From Microbacterium sp. (GTDB lineage: Bacteria > Actinomycetota > Actinomycetes > Actinomycetales > Microbacteriaceae), in NCBI GenBank assembly GCA_019510305.1, contig JAEKKN010000017.1:62001-126000 (forward strand): 64,000 bases of DNA, in the 5' to 3' direction. The first letter of the stretch is position 1. Every line of letters starts with the position of its first letter. Positions 54,064-62,427 of the stretch are shown piece after piece. The translations under genes were made by a program, and so were the position numbers. The notes under the pieces were generated by a model. It did not search any database and was not told where the DNA came from. It was given only the letters and a program-made list of their open reading frames with translations.

Positions 54064-54942
54064 ATGACGATGAACATCACCCTCAACAACGGAGTCACGA
54101 TGCCGGCCCTCGGGTTCGGCGTCTTCCAGGCCGCGCCCGAGGAGACCGTCGATGCGGTCGGGTCGGCGCTGGAGGTCGGCTACCGTCTGATCGACACGGC
54201 CGCCGCTTACGGCAACGAGCGCGAAGTCGGCGAGGCGATCCGCCGCAGCGGCATCTCGCGCGAGGAGATCTTCATCGAGACCAAGGTATGGATCAGCGAC
54301 TTCGGCTACGACGAGACCCTGCACGCCTTCGACAAGTCGGCCGGCAAGCTCGGCGTCGACCGGCTCGACCTCTTCATCCTGCACCAGGCGCTGCCCACCC
54401 GTTTCGATCTCACCCTCGGCGCCTACAAGGCGCTCGAGACCCTGCTCGCCGACGGCCGTGTGCGCGCCATCGGGGTCAGCAACTTCATGGCAGACCACCT
54501 CGCACGGCTCGCGGCCGAGACGAGCATCGTCCCCGCGGTCAACCAGATCGAGGTGCATCCCTACTTCCAGCAGCGAGAGGTGCAGCGAGCGGATGCCGTG
54601 GCCGGAACGGTCACACAGGCGTGGTCGCCGATCGGTGGCATCACCGCATATCGCGATGGCGGAGCGTCCGCTTTCGACGACGAGACGCTCAAGGCCATCG
54701 GCGCAGCGCACGGCAAGTCGCCGGCGCAGGTCATGCTGCGCTGGCACCTGCAGCAAGGGCGTTCGGCGCTGCCGAAGTCGGTTCGTCCGGCCCGCATCGC
54801 CGAGAACTTCGACGTGTTCGACTTCGCACTGTCCGAGGACGAGCTCGCCGCGATCGACGCTCTGGACACGGGCGTGCGCCGCGGACCCGAACCCGAGGTC
54901 GTCACGCTCGAGACGTTCGGCCGGGTGATCCCCGAAGCGTGA
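54064..54942 (+). CDS. aldo/keto reductase (2,5-diketo-D-gluconate reductase-like)
   Basis: A 292-residue NADPH-dependent aldo/keto reductase of the AKR5 group. NITLNNGVTMPALGFGVFQ opens the barrel; the tetrad is Asp and Tyr in LIDTAAAYGNEREVG, Lys in FIETKVWIS and His in LFILHQALP. PKSVRPARIAENFDVFDF near the end binds NADPH. It reduces small aldehydes or keto sugars. GGGGGG is directly upstream of ATG 54064; ATG 54070 is an alternative. Divergent from the MmyB-type regulator. Confidence 0.93.
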   Translation: MTMNITLNNGVTMPALGFGVFQAAPEETVDAVGSALEVGYRLIDTAAAYGNEREVGEAIRRSGISREEIFIETKVWISDFGYDETLHAFDKSAGKLGVDRLDLFILHQALPTRFDLTLGAYKALETLLADGRVRAIGVSNFMADHLARLAAETSIVPAVNQIEVHPYFQQREVQRADAVAGTVTQAWSPIGGITAYRDGGASAFDDETLKAIGAAHGKSPAQVMLRWHLQQGRSALPKSVRPARIAENFDVFDFALSEDELAAIDALDTGVRRGPEPEVVTLETFGRVIPEA

Positions 54943-54989
54943 TGATGCCCGCAGAATCGGCCCGGGAGGGGACTGCTCCGCGAGCCCGG

Positions 54990-55128
54990 GTTCCGAAGGA
55001 GATCGCACGTTCGGGAGGAGCCGAGGACGGCATCCGTCCTTCGGAACGTGAGATCTCCTCCCGAACGAGCGGGCACGAGGACGGCATCCGTCCTCCCGAG
55101 CGTGAGATCCCCTCCCGAACGAGCAGGC
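54990..55128. repeat. direct and inverted repeats of family C
   Basis: A segment with TTCCGAAGGAGATCGCACGT (near 54991) pairs with 55040-55066. The unit starting GAGGACGGCATCCGTCCT at 55023 recurs at 55077, a 54-base direct repeat. It lies between the aldo/keto reductase stop and the marR stop (convergent) and matches the element at 11606-11679. Confidence 0.8.
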
Positions 55129-55587
55129 CTACAGGGCGGCGGTGATGCCCGGCAGCAGCTTCGACACGATGGTGCCCAGCTGCTCGCGCTCCTCGGCGCT
55201 CAGGGGGTCGAGCACGAGCTCGTGGATCTGCGCCACATGCACGGGCGCCGCCGATCGGAGCAGCTCGCGTCCGGCATCCGTCAGGGCTGCGGTGAGCGTG
55301 CGCTTGTCGCTGCTGCAGGATGTGCGGGTGACCCACCCGCGCTCCTCGAGCGAGTCGATCGCGTGGCTGAGACGCGAGCGGCTCAGCCCCGCGATGCGCG
55401 CGAGCTCGGTCATCGGGATCGCCTTCTCCGAGTCGTTCGCGAGGGTGATGAGGATCGCGTAGTGCGCGTGGTTCAGGCCGGTCTCGGCTTTCAGCGCACG
55501 ATCGAGCACCTGCGGAAGCAACTGCACGAACCGGATCGTCGGCAGCCACGTCGCCATCTCGGCGTCATCGAGCCGCCGCTCGTTCAC
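55129..55587 (-). CDS. MarR family regulator
   Basis: A 152-residue winged-helix regulator. ATWLPTIRFVQLLPQVLDRALKAETGLNHAHYAIL, MTELARIAGLSRSRLSHAIDSLEERGWVTRT and the wing CSSDKRTLTAALTDAGREL are the MarR pattern. Its GTG start overlaps the stop of the GTP cyclohydrolase gene, so it is the third gene of an eamA-ribA-marR operon and may autoregulate it. The ligand is unknown. Confidence 0.9.
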   Translation of the reverse strand: MNERRLDDAEMATWLPTIRFVQLLPQVLDRALKAETGLNHAHYAILITLANDSEKAIPMTELARIAGLSRSRLSHAIDSLEERGWVTRTSCSSDKRTLTAALTDAGRELLRSAAPVHVAQIHELVLDPLSAEEREQLGTIVSKLLPGITAAL

Positions 55588-56300
55588 GCTGCGGACAGGT
55601 CGAGCGTGTGCGATGTGTGGTCGCGCTTCGCCTGCAGGTAGCGGGTGTTCGCCTCTGACAGGTGCACCCCCGTGCGGACGCTCTCTGCGACGCGGATGCC
55701 GAGGACCTCGAGCTGAAGAGCCTTGTCGGGGTTGTTGCTGAGCAGGCGGATGGTGTCGACGCCCAACGCCTGCAGCATCTGCGCGGCCACCGTGTAATCG
55801 CGCTCGTCCTCGCCGTGGCCGAGGGCGACGTTCGCCTCGTAGGTGTCGAGACCCGTGTCCTGCAGCGCGTAGGCGTCGAGCTTGGCGTACAGGCCGATGC
55901 CCCGGCCCTCCTGGCGCAGGTAGAGCAGGAATCCGCCCTCGGTCGCGATGCGCTCGACCGCCTCGCGCAGCTGCGGGCCGCAGTCGCAGCGCTGGGAGCC
56001 GAACACGTCGCCGGTCAGGCATTCGCTGTGCGGGCGGACCAGAGGAGCCTCGCCGCCGTCGGCTGCTCGCTCGAGCGCCGCGCGCCAATCGCCGAGACCG
56101 AGCAGCAGGTGCTCGCGGCCGTCGACGAGACCGTCGAACGTGATCACGTCGGCCGTGGTGGCGAACCCGTCGGCGAACTGCATCGGCACTCGCACGCGAG
56201 TCCGCTCGGTGACGACCGGAACGACGGTTGAAGTTTCAATCATGTCGGGTGCAACCCGGGGTTCGTGCGGATCTATTCCCGGTGCGTCACGAGGCGGCAT
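55584..56300 (-). CDS. ribA: GTP cyclohydrolase II (stand-alone RibA)
   Basis: A 238-residue GTP cyclohydrolase II, which opens GTP to the diaminopyrimidine that starts riboflavin and some deazaflavin or secondary-metabolite pathways. The zinc site is HSECLTGDVFGSQRCDCG (three cysteines); LRQEGRGIGLYAKLDAYALQD and RDYTVAAQMLQALGVDTIRLLSNNPDK are catalytic signatures. It is not fused to RibB. ATG 56300 has GGAGG five bases upstream; an internal ATG at 56243 has none. It lies between a DMT transporter (11 bases upstream) and marR, with no other rib genes in sight. Confidence 0.92.
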   Translation of the reverse strand: MPPRDAPGIDPHEPRVAPDMIETSTVVPVVTERTRVRVPMQFADGFATTADVITFDGLVDGREHLLLGLGDWRAALERAADGGEAPLVRPHSECLTGDVFGSQRCDCGPQLREAVERIATEGGFLLYLRQEGRGIGLYAKLDAYALQDTGLDTYEANVALGHGEDERDYTVAAQMLQALGVDTIRLLSNNPDKALQLEVLGIRVAESVRTGVHLSEANTRYLQAKRDHTSHTLDLSAA

Positions 56301-56311
56301 CCGGACCTCCG

Positions 56312-57223
56312 TCAGGAACTGTCGTCGTCCACCGGCGTTGCGCGGCGGCGGACGATGCGCAGCTCGCTCGCCAGGATGCCGAGCACGACGAGTCCGCCGC
56401 CGATCAGCGCGGTGAGGGGGAGGCGCTCTCCGGCTATGCGTCCGACCACGCCTGCCCAGACCGGTTCCGCCGAGTAGATGATCGTCGCGCGGGTCGGCGA
56501 CACCGATTTCTGCGCCCAGTTCATGGTCAGCTGGATGACGCAGCTCGCCGCCCCGAGCCCCACGGCCGCGCCGACCCACACCCAGCTGAACGAGGGCACC
56601 GCCTCGCGCGCGATGGGCATCGTGAGGATGCCGAGCAGACCGGCCGTGAACAGCTGCACCACGGTGACGTGCCCGAGGTCGACGCCCCTCGCGGCGAACA
56701 CGCTGATGAGGATGATCTCCGCAGCGATCGGCAGCGTGGCGATGAGCGTGGCGACCTCGCCGGCCCCGAGGCTGAGCGTGACGATCGCCTCGGGGCCCGC
56801 GATCAGCAGAAGACCCAGAAACGCCAGACCGGCCCCGACGAACGCCATCGCCGGCGGTCTCTTGCGGAACACGGCCCACTGCGCGAACGGCACGAGCGGC
56901 ACGTACATCGCGGTGATGAAGCCCGAGGTGCTCGACTCGATCGTCTGCAACCCCACGGTCTGCAGGCCGTAGCCGAGGTGGATCATCAGGCCGATCGCGG
57001 CGCCGGCGCCGATGTCCGACCAGCGCATGCCGCGCATCGAGCGGCGGAAGATGATCACGCTGATGAGCCCGGCGACCAGGAAGCGGATGCCGATGAAGAA
57101 CCACGGACCCGAATGCTCCATCGCCCAGTGCACGAGGAGGAACGTGCTGCCCCACACCGCCGTGATCGCGACGAGGGCGGCTTCCTGAGGGCGGAAGCGC
57201 AGAAGACGCAGACGGGAGGGCAT
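56312..57223 (-). CDS. EamA/DMT superfamily transporter
   Basis: A 303-residue membrane protein with ten helices in two EamA repeats. AALVAITAVWGSTFLLVHWAMEHSGPWFFIGIRFLVAGLISV opens repeat 1; repeat 2 includes GHVTVVQLFTAGLLGIL and ATIIYSAEPVWAGVVGRIAGERL. It is a proton- or gradient-driven metabolite carrier. Being the first gene in the same operon as a GTP cyclohydrolase II suggests a flavin or pterin-like cargo (RibN riboflavin carriers belong to this superfamily), which is inference. GAAAGG supports ATG 57223. Confidence 0.9.
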   Translation of the reverse strand: MPSRLRLLRFRPQEAALVAITAVWGSTFLLVHWAMEHSGPWFFIGIRFLVAGLISVIIFRRSMRGMRWSDIGAGAAIGLMIHLGYGLQTVGLQTIESSTSGFITAMYVPLVPFAQWAVFRKRPPAMAFVGAGLAFLGLLLIAGPEAIVTLSLGAGEVATLIATLPIAAEIILISVFAARGVDLGHVTVVQLFTAGLLGILTMPIAREAVPSFSWVWVGAAVGLGAASCVIQLTMNWAQKSVSPTRATIIYSAEPVWAGVVGRIAGERLPLTALIGGGLVVLGILASELRIVRRRATPVDDDSS

Positions 57224-57385
57224 ACGGAGCCTTTCTCGATCTGCCGAATCGAGGATATCGTTCGGCGCACTTGTCGGCCCAGATCACGGATGCCGGTCCG
57301 GATCGCCGTTCTCGGCTGACATCTGTGGAACCCGCCGACATCCGTAGCGGGCGACGGCTCATCGAGCCCGGGTACGCTCGGGATC

Positions 57386-58222
57386 ATGAGCAACTTCGTC
57401 TCCGCCGCCGAGCTGAAAGACCTCCTCTCCTCGGGCTCCCCGGTGCGCGTCATCGACGTGCGCTGGAGCCTCGATCGCCCGGACGGGCGCGGCGAGTACC
57501 TCTCCGGCCACGTGCCGGGGGCCGTTTTCGTTCCGCTGCACACCGAACTCGCCACGCACGGCGAAGCCGTCGACGGCCGGCATCCGCTCCCGTCCACCGA
57601 GGAGCTGCAGAACGCCGCGCGTCGCTGGGGTGTGAACCACGGCGACATCGTGATCGCCTATGACGACTCCAAGGGTCTCGGAGCTGCACGTGCGTGGTGG
57701 CTGCTACGGCAGGCGGGCGTCGACGTGCGCGTGCTCGACGGCGGCATCCGTGCGTGGAAGGCCGCCGGGTTCGAGATTGCGACCGATGACGTCGTTCCCG
57801 TACCGGGCGATGCGGATCTCGAGGAGATCGGCGCGGATGCGATCTCGATCGACGAGGCGGCCGCGTTCCCCGAATCCGGCATCCTCCTCGACGCGAGGGC
57901 CCCCGAGCGATACCGCGGCGAGACGGAGCCCTACGATCCGGCGGCCGGGCACATCCCCGGAGCGCTCAACGTGCCGATGGCGGCGCATCTCGATGCCGAC
58001 GGCAAGATCCTCGACGCGGACACGCTGCGGCAGACCTTCGCCGGGGTCGGCGTGACCCCCGGTATCCCGGTCGCCGCGTACTGCGGCTCTGGTGTGACCG
58101 CCGCGCACACCGCCCTCGTCGCCGACGAGGTGGGCATTCCGCTGAAGGTCTACCCCGGCTCATGGAGTCAGTGGTCGAACACGCCCGGTCGTCCCGTCGG
58201 TACGGGTGATCAGCCGGGCTGA
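57386..58222 (+). CDS. sseA: 3-mercaptopyruvate/thiosulfate sulfurtransferase
   Basis: A 278-residue two-domain rhodanese. Domain 1: VRVIDVRWSLDRPDGRGEYLSGHVPGAVFV, without an active cysteine. Domain 2: ILLDARAPERYRGETEPYDPAAGHIPGALNVP, with the active-site loop CGSGVT (Cys in VAAYCGSGVTAA), the form typical of mercaptopyruvate sulfurtransferases. It transfers sulfane sulfur to cyanide or thiols in the cytoplasm. Its last 13 bases overlap the convergent regulator gene. Confidence 0.93.
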   Translation: MSNFVSAAELKDLLSSGSPVRVIDVRWSLDRPDGRGEYLSGHVPGAVFVPLHTELATHGEAVDGRHPLPSTEELQNAARRWGVNHGDIVIAYDDSKGLGAARAWWLLRQAGVDVRVLDGGIRAWKAAGFEIATDDVVPVPGDADLEEIGADAISIDEAAAFPESGILLDARAPERYRGETEPYDPAAGHIPGALNVPMAAHLDADGKILDADTLRQTFAGVGVTPGIPVAAYCGSGVTAAHTALVADEVGIPLKVYPGSWSQWSNTPGRPVGTGDQPG

Positions 58223-59133
58223 TCCGCGCGCTCACCGTATCCCCAGCGCAGCTCGATCGCTCCCGGTCCGAAAGCCCTGCGCACCTGATGGACCGAGGTG
58301 CGGCCGGCCAACGACAGCGGAGCGAGGCGGATGCCGGTCGGCGTCTCGATCTTCTCCTCCACCCAGTCGGGCAGCGCATCAGGGTGGAAGCGCGTCCACA
58401 CCATCAGCTCGCGGCACTGCCGGGCCACCGCATGGCCGGTCTCCTGCGTGGGCGGGTAGCCGGGCGGGAAGCCGACTGACCACTCGATCACCGCGGTGCC
58501 GGGAGCCGTCAGCGGCGCCTCGAGCTCGAACAGCGCGCCGTGCACCTCGCCGCTCGGATGCGAGTATCGCGCAGAGATGCGTCCGCCCGAGACGGCGGAC
58601 AGCACGGGGGCGGGCGTGCTCACCCCGGGGCTCAGCTCGAGGAACGGGATCGCGGTCACGGTGCCCACCGTCGACTGCACGACGCTGCGCGTGATGCAGT
58701 GCGACACGTTGCCGTCGGCGTCGACGTCGGTCACCGAGTGCGTGGTCACCTCGCGACTGGTGTCGGGGTAGGGCGTGCCGAGGGCGGCGAACGCGTCCTT
58801 CACCATCTGCTCGAGAGCGGCCTCGTCGATCGGGAACTGGTTCGGCCCGAGCGGACCGGTTCGCTTGGTGCTGCCGAGCAGCCCTGTGAGGGCGCCGGCG
58901 GTGAGGCCGAGCAGCGACTCGATGTCGCCCAGAGCAGCCATCGACTGCGCTCCCTCGGGGCGCCGTGCTCCGGAGCGCCAGTAGCTGAGAGTGGCCATCG
59001 ACACGGTGTTGCCGCGCAGCCGCAGGTTCTCCTGCAGCCAGGCGAGCGTGACTCCGCGCGCGTTGATGCCGTCACGGAGGGCGCTGGCGAAAGCATCCGC
59101 CCGCGCCCTGCGGAGTTCGTTTCTCGAACTCAT
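58210..59133 (-). CDS. HTH-containing protein with unassigned C-terminal domain
   Basis: A 307-residue protein. The N-terminal 70 residues look like an XRE-type helix-turn-helix (FASALRDGINARGVTLAWLQENLRLRGNTVSMATLSYWRSGARRPEG). The rest is a beta-rich region with SVTDVDADGNVSHCITRSVVQ, FELEAPLTAPGTAVIEWSV and FGPGAIELRWGYGE, for which I know no family; it may bind a ligand or act in complex with a partner. GGAGGGGG upstream supports ATG 59133 (or the GTG just before it). Convergent overlap with sseA. Confidence 0.72.
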   Translation of the reverse strand: MSSRNELRRARADAFASALRDGINARGVTLAWLQENLRLRGNTVSMATLSYWRSGARRPEGAQSMAALGDIESLLGLTAGALTGLLGSTKRTGPLGPNQFPIDEAALEQMVKDAFAALGTPYPDTSREVTTHSVTDVDADGNVSHCITRSVVQSTVGTVTAIPFLELSPGVSTPAPVLSAVSGGRISARYSHPSGEVHGALFELEAPLTAPGTAVIEWSVGFPPGYPPTQETGHAVARQCRELMVWTRFHPDALPDWVEEKIETPTGIRLAPLSLAGRTSVHQVRRAFGPGAIELRWGYGERADQPG

Positions 59134-59310
59134 CACAGACCCCCTCCGGTATGTGAAGAACTGCGCTCTAGAGTGAGCATACGACCGCACGCATGCGTCT
59201 CAGGGGACCGGGCGCACTTCGTGGGGTCGATTGGCTGTCTCGGCGCAAGCAGGGTGCCCGACCTTGCGGACGAACAGCTTCACGCAGTGATGCCCCCCTC
59301 GCTGCGTATC

Positions 59311-59358
59311 TCGTGGGGTCCGGTGGACGATCTGGGGAGATCCGCCCGGACCCCACGA
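59311..59358. repeat. 13-base inverted repeat upstream of a membrane-protein gene
   Basis: TCGTGGGGTCCGG (59311-59323) pairs perfectly with 59346-59358, with GATCT/AGATC nested inside. TTCGTGGGGTCGA near 59219 is a related half-copy. It lies 71 bases before the start of the next gene, so it may be regulatory or a leftover repeat. Confidence 0.65.
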
Positions 59359-59429
59359 ACGTCTCCGGCGGCGGCGTCTCGCGCCCGCGCGTAGACTGGG
59401 AACACCACCCCGGAGGACCGAGAACCGTC

Positions 59430-60080
59430 ATGTCTGCCCCTGCTCGCACGTTCACCGTGCGCAACGTTCAACTCGTGCGCGCGCTGTTCGCCGCCGCGGC
59501 CGCAGCGATGATCACCTTCTCTCCCGACCACTCGGCCGCGATCGGCCTGTCGGTCTTCAGCGGATTCGCGATCGCGACGGCCCTGGTGCTCGCGCTCTCC
59601 GCATGGCTGGTGCTCCCCGCCGGCGGACGTTGGCCGTATGTGATGCTGGCCGCCGTCGACCTCCTCGCGGGCATGGCCGGCGGCGTTCCCGCCTGGCGCA
59701 CGAACGACGTGTTCTTCGGCGTTGTCGTCGCATGGGGTCTGATCACGGGAGCGATCGAGCTGATCGCGGGTCTCCGCGCGCGGCGCGCCGGTGAGCAGAC
59801 CGCACGCGATTCGATCACGGTGGGCGCCTTCGGGCTTATCCTCGGCGTCGCGCTTCTCGCGATCCCCGCAGGGCTCACGCAGCCGTACGCCATCAAAGAC
59901 GCGGGCGAGTTCCTGTTGACCGGCATCATCCTCGGGGTGGGGATGTTCGGCGGATACGCCGCGATCGTGGCCGTCTTCCTCGGCATCGCCGGTCTCACCC
60001 CGCAGCGAGCGGATGCCATCGCCAGGGCATCCGAGAACGAACGGAGCGCGAGCGAGATCGCGCCCGGAGGAGAGCGATGA
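59430..60080 (+). CDS. HdeD/DUF308-like membrane protein
   Basis: A 216-residue protein with six to seven hydrophobic helices: VRALFAAAAAAMITFSPDHSAA, VFSGFAIATALVLALSAWLVL, YVMLAAVDLLAGMAGG, VVVAWGLITGAIELIAGLRARR and others. The repeat of Gly-rich helices with GLITGAIELIAGLRARR is DUF308/HdeD-like, often labelled acid-resistance membrane protein; function is uncertain. CGGAGGA precedes ATG 59430. It overlaps the next small membrane gene by ATGA, so both form an operon. TAGACT at about 59394 is a possible -10. Confidence 0.75.
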   Translation: MSAPARTFTVRNVQLVRALFAAAAAAMITFSPDHSAAIGLSVFSGFAIATALVLALSAWLVLPAGGRWPYVMLAAVDLLAGMAGGVPAWRTNDVFFGVVVAWGLITGAIELIAGLRARRAGEQTARDSITVGAFGLILGVALLAIPAGLTQPYAIKDAGEFLLTGIILGVGMFGGYAAIVAVFLGIAGLTPQRADAIARASENERSASEIAPGGER

Positions 60081-60430
60081 GCGACGAGAAGCCCACCCGC
60101 CGGGACATCCTGCGGCCTCTGCACCTGCTGGGCATCGCCCTGGGTTGCGGCGTGTTCGCCGCCCTGGTGACCCTGGTCTCCACCGGCGCCTTCACGGCCC
60201 GAGTCAACAACGCGATCATCGACGGCACGTACCAGGGGCTCACGCCCCTCGCGCTGGGTCTGGTCGTCGGCGGCGGCGCGTTCATCGTGACGCTGCTGAT
60301 GCTGTCGATGCTGATCCTGGCCGTCGATCCGAACAAGGTCACCAAGACGATCGACCGTCCCGTGCTGTACGACGCCGAGTCCGACGACGACTCGACCACG
60401 GGCTCGACCGGCGGGCCCTCCGCTTCATAG
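60077..60430 (+). CDS. two-helix membrane protein, unknown function
   Basis: A 117-residue protein with two membrane helices (LGIALGCGVFAALVTLVSTGAF and LALGLVVGGGAFIVTLLMLSMLILAV), a basic start (DEKPTRRDILRPLH) and an acidic Ser/Thr tail (YDAESDDDSTTGSTGG). It overlaps the upstream HdeD-like gene and is probably its partner. GGAGGAGAGCG gives a ribosome site. I know no function for it. Confidence 0.7.
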   Translation: MSDEKPTRRDILRPLHLLGIALGCGVFAALVTLVSTGAFTARVNNAIIDGTYQGLTPLALGLVVGGGAFIVTLLMLSMLILAVDPNKVTKTIDRPVLYDAESDDDSTTGSTGGPSAS

Positions 60431-60512
60431 CCCCTTCGCGGGCACGACCCGCTCGCGTCGCGGCATCCGTCATCGTCGAAGGAATACGGCAGGCTGCTCG
60501 CGCCTTGTCCTT

Positions 60513-61946
60513 GTGGTGACCGCCTCCGTCGACCGCGCCTCCATCGGGCTGAGATCCGAGCGTGGTCCGGTGCTCGCTGCGCTCATGCTGTCGACCGGCC
60601 TCATCGCGATCGATGCGACCATCCTCGCCACCGCTGTGCCCAGCATCGTGCGGGACCTCGGCAGCTACCAGCAGTTCCCGTGGCTGTTCTCTGTGTACCT
60701 GCTGGCGCAGGCGGTGAGCGTGCCGATCTACTCGCGCTTCGCCGACACGGTGGGACGCAAGCCCATCATCCTGCTCGGCATCGGACTGTTCCTGCTCGGA
60801 TCGATCCTCTGCGGCGTCGCGTGGAGCATGCCCACGCTGATCCTGTTCCGCATCGTGCAGGGTCTCGGAGCCGGCGCGGTCGCGCCGATGTCGATGACGA
60901 TCGTGGGCGACATCTACACGGTGGCCGAGCGCGCCAAGGTGCAGGGGTACATCGCCTCGGTGTGGGCGATCTCGTCGGTCGTCGGTCCCGCCCTCGGCGG
61001 CATCTTCGCCCAGCTCGACGCCTGGCGCTGGATCTTCTGGGTCAATGTGCCGCTCTGTCTGATCGCAGGATGGATGCTGCTGCGCGAATATCACGAGAAG
61101 AAGCAGACGCAGAAGCACCGCATCGACTACGCCGGCGCTGCACTGCTCACGGTGGGCCTCACCGGCCTGATCCTCGGCATGCTCGAGGGCGGCAACGCCT
61201 GGGACTGGATCTCGGCGCCGAGCGCTCTGTGCTTCGGAATCGGTGCGCTCGCGCTCGTGGCGTTCGGCCTGGTCGAGCGCCGGGCCGCCGAGCCGATCGT
61301 CGATCTGCGGCTCGCGGCCCGGCCGCTCATCCTCACCACGACCATCGTGTCGCTCGGCATCGGCGCTCTCATGACCGGCGTCACGAGCTTCGCGCCGACT
61401 TATCTCGAGGGGTCGATCGGCATCGCCCCGCTGCTGTCTGGGCTCGCGGTCGCGGCGCTCACGCTCGGCTGGCCGATCTCGGCGGCCAACGCCGGACGCC
61501 TGTACCTGCGCATCGGCTTCCGCCGCACGACCCTCACCGGCATGGGCATCACGACGATCGCCGCGATCGCCCTCGCCGCGGTGTCGCCGTGGCCGAACCC
61601 GTTCTCGGTCGCAGGGATCGCGTTCGTCCTGGGCTTCGGACTGGGCTGGAGCGCCGCGCCGACGCTCATCGCGGCGCAGGCCTCGGTGGGCTGGGGCGAG
61701 CGCGGAGCCGTGACGGGCATGAACGCCTTCGCCCGTTCAGCCGGCAGCGCCCTCGGCGTCGCCGTCTTCGGGGCGATCTCGAACGCGGTCATCGCTCGCG
61801 GCGCGGGGCCCGACGATCCCGCGACGATCGTCTCGGCATCCGTCTGGGTCTTCGTGAGCGCCGCCGTCGTCGCGGCGCTCACCCTGGCTGCCGCGTTCTT
61901 CATGCCGCGCGACTCCGTGGAGGAGCACTCCGGAGAGGCGCGCTAG
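60513..61946 (+). CDS. MFS drug exporter (DHA2/EmrB-QacA type)
   Basis: A 477-residue major-facilitator transporter with about 14 helices. LSTGLIAIDATILATAVPSIVRDLG is helix 1 with the DHA2 motif, RFADTVGRKPIILLGIGLFLLGSILCG is motif A, LILFRIVQGLGAGAVAPMSMTIVGDIY is motif B, and VWAISSVVGPALGGIFAQLDAWRWIFWVNVP is motif C. It exports drugs or metabolites by proton antiport. The start is one of two adjacent GTGs (60513, 60516) without a nearby ribosome site, so leaderless translation is possible. Convergent with the DivIVA-like gene. Confidence 0.9.
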   Translation: MVTASVDRASIGLRSERGPVLAALMLSTGLIAIDATILATAVPSIVRDLGSYQQFPWLFSVYLLAQAVSVPIYSRFADTVGRKPIILLGIGLFLLGSILCGVAWSMPTLILFRIVQGLGAGAVAPMSMTIVGDIYTVAERAKVQGYIASVWAISSVVGPALGGIFAQLDAWRWIFWVNVPLCLIAGWMLLREYHEKKQTQKHRIDYAGAALLTVGLTGLILGMLEGGNAWDWISAPSALCFGIGALALVAFGLVERRAAEPIVDLRLAARPLILTTTIVSLGIGALMTGVTSFAPTYLEGSIGIAPLLSGLAVAALTLGWPISAANAGRLYLRIGFRRTTLTGMGITTIAAIALAAVSPWPNPFSVAGIAFVLGFGLGWSAAPTLIAAQASVGWGERGAVTGMNAFARSAGSALGVAVFGAISNAVIARGAGPDDPATIVSASVWVFVSAAVVAALTLAAAFFMPRDSVEEHSGEAR

Positions 61947-61988
61947 CTCCCTCTCGCGCCCCAGGGTCGTGTCGGCTTCACGTGAAGT

Positions 61989-62052
61989 CGTCGAGTGCAC
62001 GGGTTCTCGGCGCGAGGATGCCGTGCGCTCGACGAGTTCACGTGCACTCGAC
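61989..62052. repeat. inverted repeat of family B at a convergent junction
   Basis: CGTCGAGTGCACGG (61989-62002) pairs with CCGTGCGCTCGACG (62021-62034) with one mismatch, and CGTGCACTCGACGG follows at 62041. It lies between the MFS and DivIVA-like genes and resembles 18159-18244 and 18956-19020. Confidence 0.8.
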
Positions 62053-62080
62053 GGCGGCGGCGCGACGCAGGGAGCGCGGG

Positions 62081-62422
62081 TCAGCCCCGGGGGCGCTTCT
62101 TGATGTCGTCGAGCATGGCGCGGAGCTCGGCCTCCTGCGCCGACTCCTGCGCCGACTCCGGGTCGTACGCGCGCAGCCGCACGCTGACCTCGTCGAGCAG
62201 GTTGTCCACTGCATCCGCGTCGTAGCCGGCGCCGAAGAACGGCACGTTCCGGAACTGGGCGAGCACGAGCTCATCCATTCGGAGCGCGGGGCGGAACCCG
62301 CGCTCCCCGGACCTCAGCGCGTCCACGCACCGCGCGAGGAAGGCGTCGACCTCCTCGACGTCGTACCGGCTTCCGGTGCGACGCAGCGGCAGCGTCGCCC
62401 CGGCGAGCTGTGCGCTGTCCAT
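62081..62422 (-). CDS. DivIVA-domain protein
   Basis: A 113-residue protein with two short DivIVA-like segments: TLPLRRTGSRYDVEEVDAFLARCVDALR and FRNVPFFGAGYDADAVDNLLDEVSVRLR. The pattern F-x-x-V/T-x-x-x-x-GYD-x-x-x-V-D-x-F/L-L-D is that of the membrane-curvature-sensing DivIVA N-terminus, here duplicated, without a long coiled coil. An acidic ending contains a repeated SAQE. It starts five bases after the purB stop and is probably coupled to it. A role in cell pole or septum biology is possible. Confidence 0.8.
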   Translation of the reverse strand: MDSAQLAGATLPLRRTGSRYDVEEVDAFLARCVDALRSGERGFRPALRMDELVLAQFRNVPFFGAGYDADAVDNLLDEVSVRLRAYDPESAQESAQEAELRAMLDDIKKRPRG

Positions 62423-62427
62423 CCGGG

